NCBI GenBank assembly: GCA_023262965.1
Contig: JALQXX010000041.1
Coordinates: 1-10,678 of the forward strand
Reading direction: 5' to 3'
Origin: Candidatus Marinamargulisbacteria bacterium
GTDB taxonomy: Bacteria; Margulisbacteria; Marinamargulisbacteria; UBA817
Length of the DNA stretch: 10,678 bases
Position 1 is the stretch's first letter. Each line of letters begins with the position of its first letter. The notes under the pieces were generated by a model. That model had not been told where the DNA came from. It did not search any database and was given only the letters and a program-made list of their open reading frames with translations. Both the position numbers and the translations under genes were made by a program. Below are positions 1 through 5,149 of the stretch, piece after piece.

Positions 1-2
1 TT

Positions 3-329
3 GGCGTCCCCATTCAGCGAAATAATGACGGCATAGCCTACAGTTCGCGCTTACTTTATTTGAATGAATCGGGATATAAACGTGCTATTGCCATATATAA
101 TGCCCTGCAAGCGGGTATTGAGATGTCCAAAAATCCGCTATTGTCCGGTGCTGATATGACCGATTGGATCACGCAACAATTACTATCGGCTGGATTAACG
201 GTGGATTATGTCTCGGTATTTCGACCCAGTACCGGTGCTGTGATTTGTGATGATCCCCAACCGGGGGATCACTGTTGCCTGGCGGTGTATTGTGATGGGG
301 TTCGCTTAATCGATAACGCCCCTTGTTAG
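3..329 (+). CDS. panC: Pantothenate synthetase (pantoate--beta-alanine ligase), C-terminal part
   Basis: PanC condenses pantoate with beta-alanine using ATP, the last step of pantothenate (coenzyme A precursor) synthesis in the cytosol. Only the last 108 residues lie in the window. The frame is open from the left edge, first complete codon at position 3, so the gene starts outside. The segment NNDGIAYSSRLLYLN matches the conserved family signature usually written as DGLAxSSRNxYL. Further on, GLTVDYVSV and the terminal GVRLIDNAPC match the usual PanC ending (DYxxVxD, then RLIDN). The full protein is normally about 280 residues, so roughly the last 40% is visible. A methionine-like TTG at 60 is only an internal codon. 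The stop (327-329) lies 29 bases before the preferred start of the carbonic anhydrase gene, so the two are probably co-transcribed. Family assignment is firm; Leu-Leu in place of the usual Asn-Arg in the signature is a small deviation. Confidence 0.9.
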   Translation, partial: GVPIQRNNDGIAYSSRLLYLNESGYKRAIAIYNALQAGIEMSKNPLLSGADMTDWITQQLLSAGLTVDYVSVFRPSTGAVICDDPQPGDHCCLAVYCDGVRLIDNAPC

Positions 330-358
330 AGGAATTATTATCTGAAATAATAGAAACA

Positions 359-922
359 ATGATTTTTTCTGAGCTTCCCCCCAACACATTAACCCATTCG
401 CCTACCATTGATCCCACCAGCTTTATTGCTCCGGGGGCACAGGTTATGGGCGATGTTACCGTACGCAACCAAGCATCCATATGGTATAACGCCGTTATTC
501 GTGGCGATATTAACGCCATTGTGATTGGTGAACGATCCAATATTCAAGATGGATGCGTGCTCCATGTTGAAAATACCCGGCCGTGTGTGGTCGGCAACGA
601 TGTTACTGTTGGGCATACCGCCAACTTACACGCTTGTCAGATTGAGGATGCGTGCTTAATTGGTATTGGCGCTATTGTATTGTCCGGTGCGGTGATTGGC
701 CGGGGCAGTATCATTGGTGCGGGGACCCTTATTTTAGAAAAAACAGTGATTCCACCATTCTCATTGGTGGTGGGGTCGCCGGGCCGTATTATTCGTCAAC
801 ATACATCGGATACCATTGATATCAACACACAGTGGGCCGCTAAATATGTTCAATTAGCGGCATTGCATCATAAATTATGTCATCATGATTCCAAAAAACA
901 CACAAAACGAGGGAGCGATTAA
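359..922 (+). CDS. Gamma-class carbonic anhydrase family protein (left-handed beta-helix)
   Basis: This 187-residue protein belongs to the gamma carbonic anhydrase / hexapeptide-repeat family, trimeric left-handed beta-helix proteins that bind zinc or iron. Some members hydrate CO2; others have unproven activity. Hexapeptide turns run from about residue 22 to 150 (IAPGAQVMGDV, VGNDVTVGHTANLHAC, IGAGTLI). All three metal-ligand histidines are seen: His69 in DGCVLH, His86 in VGH and His91 in LHAC, with the five-residue spacing between the last two that is typical of the family. The RGD at 48-50 and the Gln63-Asp64 pair are also typical. I chose ATG 359 because the protein then begins just before the family's usual N-terminus. 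A TTG at 323 in the same frame would add 12 residues and overlap panC by 7 bases. No ideal ribosome site precedes 359; an AGAGGA at 328-333 lies 25 bases upstream. The stop overlaps the next start (TAATG). Active-site residues beyond the metal ligands were not checked, so carbonic anhydrase activity is inferred. Confidence 0.88.
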   Translation: MIFSELPPNTLTHSPTIDPTSFIAPGAQVMGDVTVRNQASIWYNAVIRGDINAIVIGERSNIQDGCVLHVENTRPCVVGNDVTVGHTANLHACQIEDACLIGIGAIVLSGAVIGRGSIIGAGTLILEKTVIPPFSLVVGSPGRIIRQHTSDTIDINTQWAAKYVQLAALHHKLCHHDSKKHTKRGSD

Positions 923-1416
923 TGCCGATTAATCCTCTGTATACCCCCATAGGTAAGGATACATCTATTCGTGATAGACTGCGTGATCGCCTAAGTGAGC
1001 GTTTAAAAAATTGGAAAAAAACAACCCCAACCAGTAGCGAGCCTGTTTCATCGCCTCTTTATGACAATCGATTGACTTATGTAACCTGTTTGCAAACAAC
1101 TTTGCCCCAACCCTTAACGGAAGCCACGCCTCATGCCCATCATGAACATCCATATTCTGCAAAAACGTCAAACGAAATACATTCCCACAATCCCTCATTG
1201 AATTCATCTGCCATCCAATCCGACCATTCGTTTGACATGAATACCATCCCATCCAGCATCAAACGAAATGATTCTTTTTTTCCCAATGAATGCCCTGAGA
1301 ATGTAGCGCATGACCCCAACGATGTGGTTGGTGATGTTTTATCCGATACCGATATCTTATTCATCAATAATGTATTGGTGACAGATGACACTACCGACCC
1401 GTTCAATTCAATATAG
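922..1416 (+). CDS. Hypothetical protein, hydrophilic and probably disordered
   Basis: I do not recognise this 164-residue protein. It begins with a strongly charged segment, RDRLRDRLSERLKNWKK (about residues 17-33), which could form an amphipathic basic helix. A long stretch rich in Ser, Thr, Pro, Asn and His follows, with no obvious fold (about 34-130), and the tail is acidic (DVVGDVLSDTDILFINN onward). There is no signal peptide or membrane segment. That it is a real gene is supported by context: GAGGGAG (909-915) sits six bases before the ATG, the start overlaps the carbonic anhydrase stop by one base, and a terminator-like hairpin follows the stop. It is therefore probably the last gene of the panC transcript. 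The helix-plus-disorder-plus-acidic-motif layout suits an adaptor or scaffold that binds a partner, but that is only a guess. Confidence 0.7.
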   Translation: MPINPLYTPIGKDTSIRDRLRDRLSERLKNWKKTTPTSSEPVSSPLYDNRLTYVTCLQTTLPQPLTEATPHAHHEHPYSAKTSNEIHSHNPSLNSSAIQSDHSFDMNTIPSSIKRNDSFFPNECPENVAHDPNDVVGDVLSDTDILFINNVLVTDDTTDPFNSI

Positions 1417-1421
1417 TTCCC

Positions 1422-1454
1422 CCTAGAGTGTTAGAGCGACTCTAGGATGTTTTT
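1422..1454 (+). terminator. Probable Rho-independent terminator of the panC-side transcript
   Basis: A perfect eight-base inverted repeat, CCTAGAGT (1422-1429) and ACTCTAGG (1439-1446), encloses a nine-base loop. It is followed after three bases by a run of five T (1450-1454). It starts six bases after the hypothetical gene's stop. The stem is not GC-rich, so efficiency may be moderate. The T run is on the plus-strand side only. The hairpin lies inside the last codons of the convergent hydrolase gene (stop at 1431-1433), so its sequence also encodes the hydrolase C-terminus. Confidence 0.55.
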
Positions 1455-2207
1455 AATGTCAAGGGGGGCTTCAAATGGGATTAAATGGGTTGTATTTGGA
1501 ATCGTTATAAATTGATCACAATAGGGTCGGATATGGTGTCGGGCCCCTTTTAAAAAGGTATTGGATGTTTCGCCCGCAATAACCCATAAGCGTGGCTTTA
1601 ATGCATTCAAATTCAACCAAATAAATCCATCCAGCGAGCACATATTGCGGTAGATAGCGGTTTCCCAATCGCGTGAAAATCGTAGGGTGTACCCATTGGA
1701 TTCGCTTGATGGGTGGAGGCTTGCTTCAACAAAGGCATGAAGATTGGCGGAACTGACCTGCTTAAATAGGGGATAGTTGCGCCACCGATGAACGGTATCC
1801 GCTATCGAGGTAAAGTGCTGGCGCCGTTTTTTGGTGGCAATAATCATGGGGTGCAGACGATCTTCAATCCCGAACCATCGAATCACACGATATGCTCGTA
1901 TTATAGCCGGACTGAATAATGCGGGATCAATAATCACCAATGTGTGCCATCGATGCGGATTCTTTAAGGCATCGTACAACAATAAAGTCCCACCCAATGA
2001 ATGGCCAATGCCCACACGGGGATCGGTTGACTGTGGAATCACTACCGTATCCATAAGCCATTCCCAGGAAAACCGGCGCGGAGGGGGGGTATACGATTGA
2101 TGGGGCCGGTAGTATACCCCGTGCACCGCGTGTCCCTTTAATGTGTGATAGGCACGATAATGGTCCATGTTCAAACCATTCGCGGGAAAAATAACCGATG
2201 TATACAT
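1431..2207 (-). CDS. Alpha/beta-fold hydrolase
   Basis: This 258-residue soluble protein has the layout of an alpha/beta hydrolase; the substrate is not predictable. The nucleophile elbow is GHSLGG with Ser70, preceded by VGI and followed by a helix as in lipases, esterases and haloperoxidase-like enzymes. A mobile cap is likely at about residues 95-190. The catalytic His is probably His241 in NTTHLIPFEAP near the C-terminus, the expected place. The acid residue normally follows strand 6, in a context like GExxD or GExSD. Here the matching segment is AGETSN (211-216), giving Asn216, with Glu213 as a possible substitute, so the triad may be atypical. The start at 2205-2207 is preceded by AAGGGG about 15 bases upstream, longer than ideal. 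The gene stands alone on the minus strand, divergent from rmlB, with a plausible promoter at 2245-2274. Fold assignment is confident; catalysis is likely but unproven. Confidence 0.85.
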   Translation of the reverse strand: MYTSVIFPANGLNMDHYRAYHTLKGHAVHGVYYRPHQSYTPPPRRFSWEWLMDTVVIPQSTDPRVGIGHSLGGTLLLYDALKNPHRWHTLVIIDPALFSPAIIRAYRVIRWFGIEDRLHPMIIATKKRRQHFTSIADTVHRWRNYPLFKQVSSANLHAFVEASLHPSSESNGYTLRFSRDWETAIYRNMCSLDGFIWLNLNALKPRLWVIAGETSNTFLKGARHHIRPYCDQFITIPNTTHLIPFEAPLDIKNILESL

Positions 2208-2214
2208 AAATAAA

Positions 2215-2243
2215 TTGATTAACCCCTTAAATCATATTACTAT
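2215..2243 (+). promoter_or_regulatory. Candidate promoter for the rmlB operon
   Basis: TTGATT (2215-2220) and TACTAT (2238-2243), spaced by 17 bases, match the -35 and -10 consensus at 4 of 6 positions each. Transcription would begin near 2250, almost exactly where a hairpin with a GTAA loop starts (2252-2269). The element lies face to face with the hydrolase promoter candidate, with the two -10 boxes nearly touching, so the two genes may compete or be co-regulated. Confidence 0.3.
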
Positions 2244-2244
2244 T

Positions 2245-2274
2245 TTTATATGGGTTATGTAAATAGCCCTTCAA
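2245..2274 (-). promoter_or_regulatory. Candidate sigma70-type promoter for the hydrolase gene
   Basis: Read on the minus strand, TTGAAG (2274-2269) and TATAAA (2250-2245) are separated by 18 bases and match the -35 and -10 consensus at 4 and 5 of 6 positions. The predicted start near 2238 would give a leader of about 30 bases before the hydrolase ATG. Assigned by eye only. Confidence 0.4.
2252..2269 (+). promoter_or_regulatory. Hairpin with GNRA-type loop in the rmlB leader
   Basis: GGGTTAT (2252-2258) and ATAGCCC (2263-2269) can pair over seven positions with one G-U pair, closing a GTAA tetraloop of the stable GNRA class. If transcription begins near 2250, the operon mRNA would start with this structure, which could protect its 5' end. 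No riboswitch class is recognised. Confidence 0.35.
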
Positions 2275-2311
2275 ATGATAGCCATGATTGGCGGTACAGG
2301 GTATTATTTTG

Positions 2312-2319
2312 TAGGAGGT
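2312..2319 (+). promoter_or_regulatory. Strong Shine-Dalgarno site of rmlB
   Basis: TAGGAGGT, with GGAGG at 2314-2318, lies five bases before ATG 2324. It is the best ribosome site in the window, fixes the rmlB start, and suggests high translation at the head of the operon. Confidence 0.8.
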
Positions 2320-2323
2320 ATAT

Positions 2324-3310
2324 ATGCGTGTTTTAGTTACCGGCGGGGCCGGATTTATTGGGTCAAATTTTGTCAGGCGACTTGTGGCCAGTGGCTGTGA
2401 ATCCGTGGTTGTGGTGGACGCATTGACGTATGCAGGCACTCAAAAAAATTTGGCGGATATACCGTCCTCAGCGCTATCGTTTTTTCGTATCAATATTTGC
2501 GATTCAGCAGCCTTAGCAACCGTATTTGCGGATCATGACATTCAACAGGTGGTTCACTTTGCAGCAGAATCGCATGTGGATCGCAGTATCGCATCAGCAG
2601 ACCCCTTTACAATGACCAACGTCGTCGGCACACAACGGTTATTGGACGTGTGTCGAAAGGCCGGCATCGAGCGCTTTATCCATGTATCAACCGACGAAGT
2701 ATATGGGTCACTGCAACCGCATGATGCCCCATTTACAGAATCCAGTCCGCTTCAACCCAATAGTCCCTACGCCGCATCCAAAGCCGCTTCGGACCTCATG
2801 GTGCGTTCGTATCATCAGACCTTTGATTTTCCCGCCATTATTACACGGTGCTCCAATAATTATGGACCGTACCAGTTTCCTGAAAAACTGATTCCATTAA
2901 TGATTTACAATGCCACACACAACAAGCCGCTCCCCATTTATGGCGATGGCCAAAACATTCGGGATTGGGTTCATGTTCACGATCATTGTGACGCACTGCT
3001 TCGGGTATTAACCCACGGTCAATTAGGGGAATGTTACAATATTGGTGGTACCTGTGAGCAAACCAATCAATCGGTGGTAACAACCATTTTAGATACACTC
3101 GGGGTTTCACATGATCACATAACGTATGTTGCCGATCGATTGGGTCACGATTTTCGCTATGCGATATCCCACGATAAAATCACTACACAGTTGGGCTGGT
3201 TCCCCAAAATCCCTTTTGCGCACGGCATTATGGAAACCATCCAATGGTATACCGACCATACCGAATGGCTGGAACATGTGATGGCATCCAACAAGGCGGT
3301 GGCGCAATGA
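2324..3310 (+). CDS. rmlB: dTDP-glucose 4,6-dehydratase
   Basis: RmlB is an extended short-chain dehydrogenase that converts dTDP-glucose to dTDP-4-keto-6-deoxyglucose with bound NAD, the branch point for dTDP-rhamnose and other deoxysugars. The 328-residue protein has the N-terminal NAD motif TGGAGFIGSN (6-15) and the catalytic STDEVYG (122-128), with the Thr-Asp-Glu set characteristic of 4,6-dehydratases. It also has Tyr149-x3-Lys153 (YAASK), the substrate-region signature NNYGPYQFPEKLIPL (178-192) and RDWVHVHDH (213-221). Typical length is 320-360, so it is complete. The start has an excellent ribosome site. Its stop overlaps the rmlA start (ATGA, 3307-3310), as usual for paired sugar-nucleotide genes. 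Closely related NDP-sugar epimerases lack the TDE set, so the dehydratase call is firm. The nucleotide is assumed to be dTDP because of the neighbouring rmlA. Confidence 0.95.
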   Translation: MRVLVTGGAGFIGSNFVRRLVASGCESVVVVDALTYAGTQKNLADIPSSALSFFRINICDSAALATVFADHDIQQVVHFAAESHVDRSIASADPFTMTNVVGTQRLLDVCRKAGIERFIHVSTDEVYGSLQPHDAPFTESSPLQPNSPYAASKAASDLMVRSYHQTFDFPAIITRCSNNYGPYQFPEKLIPLMIYNATHNKPLPIYGDGQNIRDWVHVHDHCDALLRVLTHGQLGECYNIGGTCEQTNQSVVTTILDTLGVSHDHITYVADRLGHDFRYAISHDKITTQLGWFPKIPFAHGIMETIQWYTDHTEWLEHVMASNKAVAQ

Positions 3311-4020
3311 AAGGGGTTGTTCTAGCCGGGGGTACGGGGTCACGATTATACCCCCTAACCAAAGTCACCAACAAACATTTATTGCCTGTGGGAAACCAGC
3401 CCATGATTTATTACCCCGTGCAAAAATTGATTGAGGCAGGTATTACTGAGATTTTAATCGTAACGGGCTTGGATCATATGGGGGATGTGGTACAATTGTT
3501 GGGATCTGGGCGTGAATTTGGGTGTTCATTTACCTATCGTGTTCAAGATGAGCCGGGCGGTATTGCTCAAGCACTATTGCTCGCAGAACATTTTTCGCAA
3601 GGTCACCCATTGACTGTCATTTTGGGGGATAATATTTTTGAAGATACAATTTCAGAAGCCGTTCAATCGTTTACGAAAGGGGCGCGATTGTTTTTAAAGT
3701 CGGTACCGGATCCACACCGATTTGGTGTCGCTGAAGTGGTTGAGGATCGTATTGTATCCATTGTCGAAAAACCCGCAATCCCCAAAAGCACATGGGCTGT
3801 TACAGGTATTTATCTATACGATCGTCAGGTGTTTGATTTTATTCGCACTTGCAAACCATCCCAACGTGGGGAATTGGAAATTTCCGATGTGAATAATCAT
3901 TATATCCGCCATAGCGCTATCACCTTTTCAACCCTACATGGTTGGTGGTCCGATGCTGGCACATTTGAATCCCTAGCAAAGGCCAATCGATTGGTTCAAG
4001 GGGCCCCTGACCATGCATAA
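3307..4020 (+). CDS. rmlA: Glucose-1-phosphate thymidylyltransferase, short form
   Basis: RmlA joins dTTP and glucose-1-phosphate to make dTDP-glucose, the substrate of RmlB. The 237-residue protein shows the nucleotidyltransferase signature LAGGTGSRLYPLT (6-18), TNKHLLPVGNQPMIYYP (21-37) with the likely catalytic Lys23, and LGDNIFED (106-113) with metal-binding Asp108. It also has VEKP (153-156), GELEISDVN (188-196) and WWSDAGTFESL (213-223) with the second metal Asp216. It is about 50 residues shorter than the enterobacterial enzyme (about 290), lacking the C-terminal extension, and resembles the short RmlA-like form found in diverse bacteria and archaea. ATG 3307 is chosen because it begins directly with the signature and has AAGGCGGT upstream (3293-3300). 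An in-frame upstream start near 3244 would add residues unrelated to the family. It overlaps rmlB by four bases and the next gene by eight. Specificity for dTTP over UTP is inferred from the pairing with rmlB. Confidence 0.92.
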   Translation: MKGVVLAGGTGSRLYPLTKVTNKHLLPVGNQPMIYYPVQKLIEAGITEILIVTGLDHMGDVVQLLGSGREFGCSFTYRVQDEPGGIAQALLLAEHFSQGHPLTVILGDNIFEDTISEAVQSFTKGARLFLKSVPDPHRFGVAEVVEDRIVSIVEKPAIPKSTWAVTGIYLYDRQVFDFIRTCKPSQRGELEISDVNNHYIRHSAITFSTLHGWWSDAGTFESLAKANRLVQGAPDHA

Positions 4021-5146
4021 ACATAGCTTTCAGCATTCCATGACACCGCGCCCCGGCACCCAAGACGCTTTACTGATTCAAGTACTGGATGGGCTATTGG
4101 CACAGTATTTGGATAAAGTTCCCGATGCCAATCGGGTGGTATCCCTCATTACGGATCGTGGCGACCGTATTCAAAATGACCATATTGCATTTCGCTCTAT
4201 TGATATCACATCAATTTTAACTATTTTTTTGGGACTGGGGTACAGTGTTCATATGAATCCAGACACAAAAAAACCTTTTAATTTTGACAAAAAAAAATTG
4301 ACTGCGGTATGGTTAAAACACCCAAATCCCGATGCCCCCCGTGTGTTTGTATCGCAATTTCGCTTTGATGATGGCTCCCCTGAATTGCAAACAATTGTTC
4401 AACGCTATCTGGGTAACTGGCAGGATCCCATTGCAGATGTGGACATGACGTCGGCCCAGTCCATTACAGGGTATTTACAGACCGCGCATTGGCCAACGCC
4501 CACCTATGCGGATTATTGCGCCTTGCAACAAGAATCGGAGTATGTTGCCTGGGTTTTGGTAAATAAATATTATCTCAATCACTTTACTTTAAGTGTGCAT
4601 GGATTGGCATCATTTAACTTTGAAACCGAATTAAATCGGGTTATTTCGGACTACCATATTAGCTATACACGCCATCAATCCGATACTATTTTGGATGACG
4701 CCGCAGCAATGATGGCCCGAAAATATTATAAAAACTTTGAAGAATTCAATCACTATTTACAAGATGCCAACTTTACAATGAATCAAGTAGGGGCGTCGGT
4801 GATCAATCGGTCACCCGATGGGTTATTGCTGCAGTCATCCACAAAAGCGGCCTTGATTCGGGTATTGTTTGATGAGGGCTATCGGGATATTCCCGGCTCC
4901 TACGTGGAGTTTGCGTATCGGGGTGTGACCAATGATGCCATTCGTAGGGTGATCCGGTCTGGTGGTAGTATGGCTATGGTTACAGACGACATGCGTCGCG
5001 ATGGGTTTGAAACCCAAAATGCCGATAAAATTTTTGAATCCACCTACGTGGGTATGGATTCGCATGAAACGGATCACCAAACACAATCGTCTTATGAGGC
5101 ATCTTGTACGGCGTTGTTGGCATTTTTTGATAACTATTACCGGTAG
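4013..5146 (+). CDS. DUF1338 protein (2-oxoadipate dioxygenase/decarboxylase-like)
   Basis: This 377-residue protein resembles the DUF1338 family. Characterised members (HglS of lysine catabolism) are Fe(II) enzymes that use O2 to turn 2-oxoadipate into 2-hydroxyglutarate. The family's metal-binding set appears intact: His57 in NDHIAFRS, His190 in LNHFTLSV and Glu299 in IPGSYVEFAYRG. Arg61 stands four residues after the first His, as in the family's substrate-binding Arg. KLTAVWLKHP and PRVFVSQF (95-116) also match the usual pattern. It is shorter than HglS (about 460). ATG 4013 has AAGGGG about nine bases upstream and overlaps rmlA by eight bases; a later ATG (4040) has no ribosome site. No lysine-degradation gene is nearby, so the substrate may be another 2-oxo acid or a sugar-derived acid. 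A nine-A run (4289-4297, Lys93-95) could cause slippage. Fold call is good; the reaction is inferred. Confidence 0.8.
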   Translation: MHKHSFQHSMTPRPGTQDALLIQVLDGLLAQYLDKVPDANRVVSLITDRGDRIQNDHIAFRSIDITSILTIFLGLGYSVHMNPDTKKPFNFDKKKLTAVWLKHPNPDAPRVFVSQFRFDDGSPELQTIVQRYLGNWQDPIADVDMTSAQSITGYLQTAHWPTPTYADYCALQQESEYVAWVLVNKYYLNHFTLSVHGLASFNFETELNRVISDYHISYTRHQSDTILDDAAAMMARKYYKNFEEFNHYLQDANFTMNQVGASVINRSPDGLLLQSSTKAALIRVLFDEGYRDIPGSYVEFAYRGVTNDAIRRVIRSGGSMAMVTDDMRRDGFETQNADKIFESTYVGMDSHETDHQTQSSYEASCTALLAFFDNYYR

Positions 5147-5149
5147 ACC

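Noticed and set aside
323-358. TTG start extending the carbonic anhydrase by 12 residues
   Set aside because: It lies before, not after, the only purine-rich ribosome-like site, and the added residues are not part of the family's usual N-terminus. ATG 359 fits better.
169-540. 123-codon minus-strand frame
   Set aside because: It lies opposite panC and the carbonic anhydrase, both clearly real, and its translation matches nothing and has no ribosome site.
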